Shown here: in pieces, positions 6,640 through 12,906 of the stretch
Layout: each line of letters opens with the position of its first letter
Position numbering within the stretch: the stretch's first letter is position 1
Assembly (NCBI GenBank): GCA_964550325.1
Contig: CAZJYT010000017.1
Location: 1 to 17,872, forward strand
DNA length: 17,872 bases
Direction of reading: 5' to 3'
DNA from: CAZJYT01 sp964550325
GTDB taxonomy: Bacteria; Patescibacteriota; Minisyncoccia; Minisyncoccales; CAZJYT01
Notes under the pieces: generated by a model
What the model was told of the DNA's origin: nothing
What the model saw: only the letters and a program-made list of their open reading frames with translations
The model's database searches: none
Position numbers and translations under genes: made by a program

Positions 6640-7455
6640 ATGATATTAAAATCATTTCTCAAGTTTTCAATAGCATTGGTTATTTTGCCTGGAATCTGGG
6701 GATTTTTTATTGAACCCAATATGATTAAAATTGAGAAACTTTCTCTTGAAATAAATAATCTCCCCTCTTCTTTTAAAGGAGTGAAAATTCTCCATTTAAC
6801 TGATTTTCATTCAAAAGGATTTGGAAAAAAAGAGAAAAGGGTTTTAGAACTGGTTTCCCAATTAAGACCAGATTTTATTTTTATCACCGGGGATATTGTT
6901 GATTGGAGGACCCGAGATATTGAATCTTGCCAAAAATTTTGGAAAGAAATTACCAAGAATTATCAAGGAAGGGTTTTTGGCGTGTATGGCAACCATGACC
7001 ACCGAAACAGGAATTTCAAAAAACTAAATAGCCTCTTTGCCAAAAGTGGGATAAAAATTCTTAATAATGAGACAATAAAATTAGAAAAGGGAGAGGGTTT
7101 TATTTATCTTGTGGGAGTAGATGATCCCCATTTGGGTTATGACAACATTGAGAAAGCAATGAAGAATTTAAAAGAGGGTTTCCCTAAAATTCTTCTTGCC
7201 CATTCACCTGAGATTTTTCAGAAAGTAAAAAATAGAAAAATTGATCTCATATTAACAGGTCATACCCACGGATGCCAGGTTAATCTTCCTTTCCTTTGCG
7301 ATTTATTTATCCCTCTTAAATATGACAAGCAATACAAAAGAGGACTTTTTAAAGAAAATGGAATATATATGTATGTCAATCGGGGAATAGGTGAGACCTT
7401 TTTACCAATAAGATTTAATTCACCCCCAGAGATTACCTTAATTGAACTTAAATAG
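6640..7455 (+). CDS. Membrane-anchored calcineurin-like metallophosphoesterase (YaeI/YkuE type)
   Basis: The 271-residue protein has one N-terminal membrane segment (about residues 7-24), then a complete metallophosphoesterase domain: D55-x-H57 (TDFHS), G84-D85 with D88, G117-N-H-D120, H188 (AHSPE) and G207-H-T-H-G-C-Q213. The family's usual GHTHGGQ has a Cys in place of one Gly. Relatives are membrane-associated phosphodiesterases, some acting on lipids or UDP-sugar lipids. The substrate here is unknown. It lies 11 bases after murB and is the last gene before a 319-base spacer, so it may share a transcript with murB and act on the envelope. Confidence 0.9.
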   Translation: MILKSFLKFSIALVILPGIWGFFIEPNMIKIEKLSLEINNLPSSFKGVKILHLTDFHSKGFGKKEKRVLELVSQLRPDFIFITGDIVDWRTRDIESCQKFWKEITKNYQGRVFGVYGNHDHRNRNFKKLNSLFAKSGIKILNNETIKLEKGEGFIYLVGVDDPHLGYDNIEKAMKNLKEGFPKILLAHSPEIFQKVKNRKIDLILTGHTHGCQVNLPFLCDLFIPLKYDKQYKRGLFKENGIYMYVNRGIGETFLPIRFNSPPEITLIELK

Positions 7456-7574
7456 TTTAAAGACAATCTTCATTCCACTTACATTTTAGATGATTTGATT
7501 CAAGGGATTGAAAATTTGTGAAAAATTTGATATTGTAGAAACAGTTCATATTACTGAAATGGATATTTAAAAAG

Positions 7575-7635
7575 TTAACTAAAGGATTTGGTTTTGAATT
7601 TTTCAATTTCAACCCTCACTCTACCTTTTAGTTAA
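7575..7635 (+). repeat. Inverted repeat arm pair, 11 bp with one bulge
   Basis: TTAACTAAAGG (7575-7585) pairs with CCTTTTAGTTAA (7624-7635) with a single bulged T. The intervening 38 bases contain the left arm of the neighbouring inverted repeat (AACCCTCA, 7611-7618). The two helices can therefore exist as alternatives or as a pseudoknot. Confidence 0.55.
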
Positions 7636-7683
7636 TTCAAAAAGCAGAAAAAAATTTCTTTGAGAGAAATGATGAGGGTTTTT
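7611..7683 (+). terminator. Terminator-like hairpin between phosphoesterase and infA
   Basis: AACCCTCA (7611-7618) and TGAGGGTT (7673-7680) are perfect complements, and the right arm runs into TTTTT (7679-7683). The loop holds its own 6-bp hairpin, ATTTCT/AGAAAT (7654-7670). Position and T run fit an intrinsic terminator for the upstream operon. The 54-base loop makes it atypical, and pairing is in competition with the stem at 7575-7635. Confidence 0.4.
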
Positions 7684-7699
7684 AATATTGGATGAGGTT

Positions 7700-7729
7700 T
7701 TGGAATTTTGGCGAAAGTGATATTATAAT
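7700..7729 (+). promoter_or_regulatory. Promoter of the infA-rpoA operon
   Basis: TTGGAA (7700-7705, four of six to the -35 consensus) lies 18 bases before a perfect TATAAT (7724-7729). Transcription would start near 7735-7737, giving infA a short leader of about 40 bases. It lies downstream of the terminator-like hairpin, as expected for an independent transcription unit. Confidence 0.65.
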
Positions 7730-7774
7730 AAATTTGACTAAAGAGAGAATTTTTGATAAGTATTTCCTTGTTAA

Positions 7775-7990
7775 ATGTCAAGAAAAGCTGAAAAGAGAAC
7801 AGGGAAAGTAATTGAAGCCTTACCAAATCTTAACTTTAAAGTAAAGTTAGATGATGGAGAAGAAGTTCTCTGCCATTTAGCGGGAAAATTGAGAATTTAT
7901 AATATTCGTGTTTTGCCAGGGGATAAAGTAATGGTAGAGTTAGGTCTTTATGATAAAAAAAGAGGGAGAATAGTTTATAGAATGAAGTAA
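7775..7990 (+). CDS. infA: Translation initiation factor IF-1
   Basis: IF-1 binds the 30S A site during initiation. The 71-residue single S1-like OB fold shows the expected order of signatures: GKVIEALPNLNFKVKLDDG, the HLAGKLR segment, RVLPGDKVMVEL and the terminal YDKKRGRIVYRMK. Length is normal (71-72). It is the first gene of the second ribosomal block, preceded by its own promoter. No Shine-Dalgarno sequence precedes the ATG (TATTTCCTTGTTAA). rpmJ follows after 15 bases, which is the usual bacterial order. Confidence 0.97.
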   Translation: MSRKAEKRTGKVIEALPNLNFKVKLDDGEEVLCHLAGKLRIYNIRVLPGDKVMVELGLYDKKRGRIVYRMK

Positions 7991-8005
7991 AAAATTATTT
8001 AAATT

Positions 8006-8122
8006 ATGAAGGTAAAAGCTTCAGTAAAAAAAATTTGTAAGGATTGCAAAATTGTAAGAAGAAAAGGGAGGCTCTATGTTATTTGTAAAAAAAATCCAAA
8101 ACACAAACAAAGGCAAGGATAA
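8006..8122 (+). CDS. rpmJ: 50S ribosomal protein L36, zinc-binding
   Basis: This 38-residue gene encodes the smallest large-subunit protein. It starts MKVKASVKKIC, carries zinc ligands C11, C14, C27 and H33, and ends with the family signature NPKHKQRQG. Length and position (after infA, 3 bases before rpsM) are canonical. Keeping the four zinc ligands makes it the C+ form. The spacer before the ATG (ATTATTTAAATT) has no Shine-Dalgarno sequence. Confidence 0.97.
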   Translation: MKVKASVKKICKDCKIVRRKGRLYVICKKNPKHKQRQG

Positions 8123-8125
8123 GAT

Positions 8126-8515
8126 ATGGCTCGAATAGCAGGAGTAGAAATTCCAAAAAATAAGAAAATCTGGGTGGCTCTCACTTATATTTATGGGATT
8201 GGTGTTCCTTTAGCAAGAAAGATTCTAAAACAAGCTAATATTGATTTTGAAAGGAGAACAAAAGATTTAACTCCAGAAGAGATTAGTAGACTAAAAAGGA
8301 TTATTGAAACCCAGTATAAAATAGAAGGAGAGTTAAAAAGAGAGGTGATAATGAATATTAAAAGACTGAAGGAAATTAAATGTTGGCGAGGGCTCCGACA
8401 CATTCAGGGATTACCGGTGAGGGGTCAGACTACCAGAAGGAACAGCCGGACAGTAAGAGGGAATGTAAGGAGAACCGTTACTTCTGGGAAAAAAGCCCCC
8501 CCTGCGCCTAAATAA
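8126..8515 (+). CDS. rpsM: 30S ribosomal protein S13
   Basis: S13 sits in the head of the small subunit and contacts P-site tRNA and the large subunit. The 129-residue protein begins MARIAGVEIPKNKKI, has the YIYGIG helix-hairpin-helix element near residue 22, and carries the RGLRHIQGLPVRGQTTRRN signature at about 90-108. The basic tail (KKAPPAPK) reaches toward tRNA. Length is slightly above the usual 120-126. The start lies 3 bases after rpmJ; AAGGAT in the rpmJ end is the nearest thing to a Shine-Dalgarno sequence in this operon. Confidence 0.97.
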   Translation: MARIAGVEIPKNKKIWVALTYIYGIGVPLARKILKQANIDFERRTKDLTPEEISRLKRIIETQYKIEGELKREVIMNIKRLKEIKCWRGLRHIQGLPVRGQTTRRNSRTVRGNVRRTVTSGKKAPPAPK

Positions 8516-8530
8516 AAATAAATAAAAAAT

Positions 8531-8953
8531 ATGGGCAAAAAAAGAGTAGCAATTAAACGAGCAGAAGAGAGACTAAAAAAGGAAGTAAAAAAGAAGCTTC
8601 CAAAAAAAGTAAAGGAATGCAGGCTTTATATTTCTTCATCTTTTAATAATACCATTTTAACCCTTACTGATTTACAAGGGAATGTTTTATTTTGGACCTC
8701 TGCCGGATATTTAGGTTTTAAAGGTACCAAAAAAGGTACTCCTTTTGCTGCTTCTAAATCGGCAGAAGTAATGGCAGAAGTTATTAATGAAAATAACATT
8801 GAAGGAGTTCAGGTTTTAATAAAAGGAGTAGGAGCAGGAAGAGAATCAGCATTAAGAAGTTTAGCAGTAAGAGGAGTGAATATTGTCTCTATTAAAGATA
8901 TTACCCCCATTCCTCACAATGGGTGCAGACCGCCTAAAATGAGAAGAGTATAA
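8531..8953 (+). CDS. rpsK: 30S ribosomal protein S11
   Basis: S11 lies on the platform of the small subunit near the mRNA exit site. The 140-residue protein has a lysine-rich N-terminal extension of about 28 residues, then the conserved core: SSFNNTILTLTDLQGN, GFKGTKKGTPFAA, the VLIKGVGAGRESALRSL block and ITPIPHNGCRPPKMRRV at the C-terminus. These match the family closely. It is 15 bases after rpsM, with an AT-only spacer before the ATG. Confidence 0.97.
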   Translation: MGKKRVAIKRAEERLKKEVKKKLPKKVKECRLYISSSFNNTILTLTDLQGNVLFWTSAGYLGFKGTKKGTPFAASKSAEVMAEVINENNIEGVQVLIKGVGAGRESALRSLAVRGVNIVSIKDITPIPHNGCRPPKMRRV

Positions 8954-8963
8954 AATTTTGTTT

Positions 8964-9599
8964 ATGGTAACGAAAACAAAATCAAAATGCAAAATTTGTA
9001 GGAGATTAGGGATGAAGCTCTTTTTAAAAGGAGATAAGTGCTATAGTCAAAAATGTGCAATGATTAAAAGGGCTTATCCCCCAGGACAGCCGGGAAAAAG
9101 AAGGAAAATGGGAGCTTCAGAATATGCCCTCCAATTAAGAGAAAAGCAAAGATTGAAAAATTATTACCAATTGAGAGAAAAGGAATTTAAAAATTATATA
9201 AAAGAGATTCTCGAACGAAGAGGGAAGGTTGAAGACCCTTCTTTACTTTTAATCAGAAAGTTAGAAAGGAGATTAGATAATGTTGTTTATAAGGCAGGTT
9301 TTGCTTTTTCAAGAGCCCAGGCTAAACAATTAGTTTCTCATTCTCATTTTTTGGTTAATAATCTTCCGGTTAATATTCCTTCTTATGAGGTAAAGAAAGG
9401 GCAAGAAGTAAGAGTAAAAGAGAAATCTCTAAAGAGTCCATTCTTCCAGAACTTGAAGAGAATCCTCCAAAATAAGAAGTTTGCACCTTGGTTGGAAGTA
9501 GATACTAAAAAGATGTCAGCAAAAATAGTGGGAGAACCCTCCTTAGAGGATGCTCCTCCAGTAGAAATTAGTACTATTTTTGAATATTATTCAAGATAA
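8964..9599 (+). CDS. rpsD: 30S ribosomal protein S4, zinc-binding
   Basis: S4 is a primary 16S rRNA binder that nucleates small-subunit assembly. From the ATG at 8964 the protein has 211 residues. The N-terminal zinc site has C9, C12, C26 and C31; it is followed by RAYPPGQPGKRRK and the SEYALQLREKQRLKNYY helix. The S4 RNA-binding domain lies at about 98-160 (RRLDNVVYKAGFAFSRAQAKQLVSH, quoted in part as RRLDNVVY and SRAQAKQLVSH). A TTG at 8958 could add two residues but is less likely. Length is normal for the C+ form. Confidence 0.96.
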   Translation: MVTKTKSKCKICRRLGMKLFLKGDKCYSQKCAMIKRAYPPGQPGKRRKMGASEYALQLREKQRLKNYYQLREKEFKNYIKEILERRGKVEDPSLLLIRKLERRLDNVVYKAGFAFSRAQAKQLVSHSHFLVNNLPVNIPSYEVKKGQEVRVKEKSLKSPFFQNLKRILQNKKFAPWLEVDTKKMSAKIVGEPSLEDAPPVEISTIFEYYSR

Positions 9600-9636
9600 A
9601 AAGGTTGGATTTTGAAAAGTAATTTAAATTATTCCT

Positions 9637-10344
9637 ATGATGATTCCTCTTCCTAAAGAAATAAAAGCAATTGAGAAAAAAGGGAGTAGGCTAATTATTG
9701 AAATTAATCCTCTTTATCCTGGATATGGAATTACTATTGGTAATAGCCTTAGAAGAGTGCTCCTTTCCTCTTTAGAAGGAGGAGCAATAACTACGGTAAA
9801 AATAAAAGGTGTTCAACATGAATTTTCTACTATTCCTGGGGTGGTAGAGGATGTGATTTCTATTATTATAAATCTAAAAAAACTGAGATTTAAAATGTTT
9901 ACTGATGAACCCCAGAAGGGTTTTTTGAAGGTCAAAGGTCCTGCTGAGGTGAAAGGGAAAGATTTTGAGCTTCCTTCTCAGGTTGAGTTGGTAAATAAAA
10001 ATGCAAAGGTTTTAACCATTACTGATAAAAAAACAGAGGTGGAAATGGAGATTCAAATTGAAAAGGGAGTAGGATATGAGCCGGTGGAAATGCGAAAAGG
10101 AAAGGGAAAATCAGAAATAGGGGTGATTCCTATTGATGCTATCTATACTCCAATAAAGAATGTAAGTTTTAAAGTAGAGAATGTGAGGGTGGGAAAGAGA
10201 ACTGACTTTGATAAATTATTTTTAGACATTGAGACAGATGGTACCCTTTCTCCGGAAGAGGCATTTAAAAAGGCTTCTGAAATTTTAGCTAATCATTTTT
10301 CTTTATTTACTCAAGGAATTAATGAGGAAACAGAAAAAAGGTAG
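9637..10344 (+). CDS. rpoA: RNA polymerase alpha subunit, N-terminal domain only
   Basis: The alpha dimer nucleates assembly of RNA polymerase. The 235-residue protein matches only the alpha N-terminal domain: the assembly motif GYGITIGNSLRRVLLSSLEG is at residues 29-48, followed by GVQHEFSTIPGVVEDV and the region 2 segment VENVRVGKRTDFDKLFLDIETDG-like near 180-202. It ends at TQGINEETEKR, where alpha-NTD ends in other bacteria. The usual linker and roughly 80-residue C-terminal domain, which bind UP elements and activators, are missing. The stop lies 23 bases inside rplQ, so no room exists for them downstream. Confidence 0.95.
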   Translation: MMIPLPKEIKAIEKKGSRLIIEINPLYPGYGITIGNSLRRVLLSSLEGGAITTVKIKGVQHEFSTIPGVVEDVISIIINLKKLRFKMFTDEPQKGFLKVKGPAEVKGKDFELPSQVELVNKNAKVLTITDKKTEVEMEIQIEKGVGYEPVEMRKGKGKSEIGVIPIDAIYTPIKNVSFKVENVRVGKRTDFDKLFLDIETDGTLSPEEAFKKASEILANHFSLFTQGINEETEKR

Positions 10345-10669
10345 AAAATTGAGCAGAAAAAGAGACCAGAGAAAAGCTCTTTTGAGAAGTTTGGCAAGAG
10401 CTCTGATATTGCATAAAAAGATTACTACTACCGAGGCAAAAGCAAAAGAATTGGTGAGATTTATTGAAAAGAAAATTACCGTTGCTAAAGAGGGAAATCT
10501 TCCTGTTCGAAGATTGTTAGCTGAGGATTTTTCAAGAGAGATTGTTAAGAAATTGGTTGATGAGATTGCCCCAAAATATAAAGGGAAGAAAGGAGGATAC
10601 ACAAGAGTGATTAAATTGCTTCCCCGGAAATCAGATGGTGCAAGAATGGCAATAGTTGAGTTAACCTAA
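10322..10669 (+). CDS. rplQ: 50S ribosomal protein L17
   Basis: L17 lies at the polypeptide exit side of the large subunit. The 115-residue protein begins MRKQKKGRKLSRKRDQRKAL, matching the family MRHxxxGRKLxRxxxxRxAL start, and contains the LILHKKITTTEAKAKELV segment and the GGYTRVIKL motif before DGARMAIVEL. This agreement fixes the start at 10322, although it lies 23 bases inside rpoA. The nested start suggests coupling with rpoA translation. Confidence 0.96.
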   Translation: MRKQKKGRKLSRKRDQRKALLRSLARALILHKKITTTEAKAKELVRFIEKKITVAKEGNLPVRRLLAEDFSREIVKKLVDEIAPKYKGKKGGYTRVIKLLPRKSDGARMAIVELT

Positions 10670-10673
10670 ATTT

Positions 10674-11024
10674 ATGGAGAGGAAAACCCATATTATTGAT
10701 GCCAAAAATCAGCCCTTAGGAAGATTAGCAAGCAAAATTGCTATTTTGCTTCAGGGAAAGCATAAAGTGAATTACGAGCCCCATAAAGATGTGGGAGATT
10801 TTGTAATAGTAAAAAATGTTGAGAGGATTAAATTAACCGGAAAAAAAATTGAGCAAAAGAAATACTATTCTCATTCTGGATATTTAGGTAATTTAAAAGA
10901 AATTCCAATAAAAAAACTTTTCCTGGAGAAACCAGATGAAGTTTTAAAATTGGCAGTATCAAGAATGCTGCCCAAAAATAGATTACGAAAAAAGAGATTA
11001 AAAAGATTAAAATTTAAAGATTAA
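10674..11024 (+). CDS. rplM: 50S ribosomal protein L13, shortened at both ends
   Basis: L13 is an early assembly protein of the large subunit. The core is clear: HIIDAKNQPLGRLASKIAILLQGKHK at about residues 6-31 (quoted in part), VGDFVIVKNVERIKLTGKK and AVSRMLPKNRLRKKRLKRL. The protein has 116 residues against the usual 140-150. It lacks about a dozen N-terminal residues and ends just after the KRLK segment, without the common GPEHPHxAQ tail. An in-frame TAA at 10662-10664 rules out an earlier start. It lies 4 bases after rplQ. Confidence 0.94.
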   Translation: MERKTHIIDAKNQPLGRLASKIAILLQGKHKVNYEPHKDVGDFVIVKNVERIKLTGKKIEQKKYYSHSGYLGNLKEIPIKKLFLEKPDEVLKLAVSRMLPKNRLRKKRLKRLKFKD

Positions 11025-11030
11025 TTTTTT

Positions 11031-11468
11031 ATGGAAGCCACTCAGAATATTCGCCAAAAAATTTCTCAAGAGAAGAAAGAAAGATATATTGAAGCAGTTG
11101 GAAGAAGAAAGACTGCCGTAGCTCGAGTGAGAATTTTCCCTGAGGGAGAAAAAGATTTTATTGTAAATGAGAAAAAATTAAATGACTACTTTCCTTATTT
11201 TGCTCATCAAAAGATAGTTTTAGCTCCTTTAGAATTAACAAATTGTCTCTCATCTTTTAAAATTCAGGTAAAGGTAAAAGGAGGAGGGATCAACAGTCAG
11301 GCTGAGGCTATCCGGCATGGATTGGCAAGGGCATTGATATCTTTCAATCCCGATTTTTCCAAGAGATTGAAAAAAGCAGGTTATCTAACCCGAGATCCAA
11401 GGATGAAAGAGAGGAAAAAATTTGGATTAAAAAGAGCCAGAAAAGCTCCCCAATGGCAGAAGAGGTAA
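11031..11468 (+). CDS. rpsI: 30S ribosomal protein S9
   Basis: S9 lies in the head of the small subunit, with its C-terminal tail touching the anticodon loop of P-site tRNA. The 145-residue protein has YIEAVGRRKTAVARVRIF near residue 21, the VKGGGINSQAEAIRHGLARAL block, and ends LTRDPRMKERKKFGLKRARKAPQWQKR (quoted in part: KAPQWQKR), with the critical terminal Lys-Arg. It follows rplM by 6 bases as in most bacteria. The PD-(D/E)XK nuclease gene starts 4 bases later. Confidence 0.97.
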   Translation: MEATQNIRQKISQEKKERYIEAVGRRKTAVARVRIFPEGEKDFIVNEKKLNDYFPYFAHQKIVLAPLELTNCLSSFKIQVKVKGGGINSQAEAIRHGLARALISFNPDFSKRLKKAGYLTRDPRMKERKKFGLKRARKAPQWQKR

Positions 11469-11472
11469 AATT

Positions 11473-12159
11473 ATGTTAAAAGAACTCATTGATAAATTTT
11501 ACTCAGAGAGAGAGGAGGTTCGTCAACAGCATAAATTTTACATTACTGATGCTGGCAAGTGTCCCCGGGCAATTTTTTTTAAATTTAAGAATGTCCCTAG
11601 GGAGAAGACTGCCCCCGAAGTCTTGAGAATGTTTGATCACGGAGATTATATCCAAATGCAAATTTTAAGTACTTTATTTAGTTTGGGAATCGTAAGGGCT
11701 TCAGAGGTTTCTATTCCTCCCCAAGAGATAATTTCAGGAAGGGCAGATGCAATTGTTACTTTAAATAATGAATTATATGTAGTAGATTTCAAGAGTATGA
11801 ATAGTTTAATTTTTAAATCATTAAATAGTCCCAAAGATGAGAATGTTAATCAAATTCAATTATATATGCATTTTTTTAAAATTCCTCGGGGGATTCTTTT
11901 GTATGTTAACAAAGATACCTCAGAGTTAAAAGAGTTCATAATAACCTATAATCGGGCTTTTTGTGAGAAGTTATTAGAAGATTTAAGAATTTTAAAAACA
12001 AAAATTGAGGCAAATATTGTTCCTAAGGTGCTAACTGATTATCCTAATAATTGGCAGTGTAAATATTGCCAGTTCAAAGAGATTTGTCAACTAATAGGAG
12101 AAGAAGAAATAGCCTGGGAGAAATTTAAAGCCAAAATTTTTCCCAATCTAACTCATTAA
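11473..12159 (+). CDS. Cas4/RecB-like PD-(D/E)XK nuclease with Fe-S cysteines
   Basis: The 228-residue protein has the order of motifs seen in Cas4 and AddB-type exonucleases: C30 (GKCPR), H56 (DHGDYIQ), D92 (SGRADAIV), D105-x-K107 (YVVDFKSMN), Q127-x3-Y131 (QIQLYM) and a C-terminal cysteine triad C196-x2-C199-x5-C205. The four cysteines would hold a 4Fe-4S cluster and D92, D105 and K107 the catalytic metal. Related enzymes are single-strand exonucleases. No CRISPR array or other cas gene is here. The gene is 4 bases after rpsI with GAGGT at a good Shine-Dalgarno distance, unlike its neighbours. Its 3' end overlaps the convergent synthetase gene by 12 bases. The biological role is unknown. 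Confidence 0.85.
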   Translation: MLKELIDKFYSEREEVRQQHKFYITDAGKCPRAIFFKFKNVPREKTAPEVLRMFDHGDYIQMQILSTLFSLGIVRASEVSIPPQEIISGRADAIVTLNNELYVVDFKSMNSLIFKSLNSPKDENVNQIQLYMHFFKIPRGILLYVNKDTSELKEFIITYNRAFCEKLLEDLRILKTKIEANIVPKVLTDYPNNWQCKYCQFKEICQLIGEEEIAWEKFKAKIFPNLTH

Positions 12160-12906
12160 CCTTTTTTTAATAAACTTTTCCATTTCTTTTAATACCTTTT
12201 TATTTTGATAATTTCTTACAATTAGCTCCAATTTTTTTGAAGGTAGTTTTTTGAATTTTTTACATTCAGAAATTAAGAGGGGGAGAGCTCTTACGATATT
12301 GTCTACAATTGTTACTGTAGCTTTCTGGGCGGTTCGAGAAAAGGGATTTAGATCTACTGCAATTACCTTTTTTCCCATTTTAACCAAGGCTTCGGTTCTA
12401 TCTCCATCTTCCAAGGGAACAAACACAACATCTGCTTTAAAAATTCCTTCCCTATCTACCTTTCTCCTTTCACTTTCTAATTCTTTAATCTTAACCATAT
12501 TTTTTGCATTTGCCCCCAAGATCCTTCTTGCCCCAAAAGACTTTAATAGCCTTTCAATTCTCTTTTCTCTTTCTTTTGTTCTGTAAAATAGGTTAACCTC
12601 AATTTCGGCATTAATGATTTCAGCTAATTTTACTATTTCCCTTCCTACTAAAATTGCAGAGTTTCCATTTACTGACAATACCGGATATTTTGCCAAGAGA
12701 AAAAAGGCGGAAGCTGTCTTTATTGCCTTTTTTGCAGGAGGGAGGGTTCTTTCTCCCAAAATGTAATCAAATGCTTCTCCTCTTCCTTGAGCAATAAGAC
12801 CTTCTGGTACTACAATTTTCTTTTTGAATCCTTCAACCAATTTTTCCCTAATTAAAAGAGAATGATATCTAGGATGGGTTTTAGGGATTGAAAAGTCTGA
12901 AAACAT
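12148..12906 (-). CDS. Archaeal-type 4-phosphopantoate--beta-alanine ligase (phosphopantothenate synthetase)
   Basis: In archaea this enzyme joins 4-phosphopantoate to beta-alanine using ATP, giving 4'-phosphopantothenate for CoA. The 252-residue protein matches the archaeal family along its length: IPKTHPRYHSLLIREKLVEG at 7-26, GLIAQGRGEAFDYILGE at 36-52, SVNGN, EVNLFYRT, PLEDGDRTEALVKMG and VDLNPFSRTAQKATVTIVDN near 190-210. It is unrelated to bacterial PanC. The start overlaps the pantoate kinase gene by 26 bases and no Shine-Dalgarno sequence is present, so translation is probably coupled. The identification is strong from motif order; archaeal origin by transfer is inference. Confidence 0.9.
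   Translation of the reverse strand: MFSDFSIPKTHPRYHSLLIREKLVEGFKKKIVVPEGLIAQGRGEAFDYILGERTLPPAKKAIKTASAFFLLAKYPVLSVNGNSAILVGREIVKLAEIINAEIEVNLFYRTKEREKRIERLLKSFGARRILGANAKNMVKIKELESERRKVDREGIFKADVVFVPLEDGDRTEALVKMGKKVIAVDLNPFSRTAQKATVTIVDNIVRALPLLISECKKFKKLPSKKLELIVRNYQNKKVLKEMEKFIKKRLMS

Larger units (their letters stand above)
7456..7774. other. Gene-free spacer with overlapping hairpins and a promoter
   Basis: No coding frame of merit is present. The spacer separates the secY-murB block from the infA-rpoA block. It contains two long inverted repeats whose arms interleave (7575-7635 and 7611-7680), a short internal hairpin (7654-7670), a T run and a good promoter for infA. I saw no tRNA-like fold. 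Confidence 0.7.

Noticed and set aside
7456..7774. tRNA or other known RNA gene in the spacer
   Set aside because: No cloverleaf, TTCRANY box or CCA-type end could be found; the inverted repeats do not fit a tRNA.
8958..8963. TTG start of rpsD two codons upstream
   Set aside because: The ATG at 8964 is a stronger start codon and gives a normal S4 N-terminus.
10345..10673. Hidden alpha-CTD after a frameshift in rpoA
   Set aside because: The bases after the rpoA stop encode L17 in full, and no helix-hairpin-helix of the alpha-CTD type is seen in the other frames.
11473..12159. CRISPR-Cas locus around the Cas4-like nuclease
   Set aside because: No repeat-spacer array and no cas1, cas2 or effector gene in the window.
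12251..12586. Open frame on + opposite the phosphopantothenate synthetase gene
   Set aside because: The - strand frame carries the full set of family motifs; the + frame has none and is its shadow.
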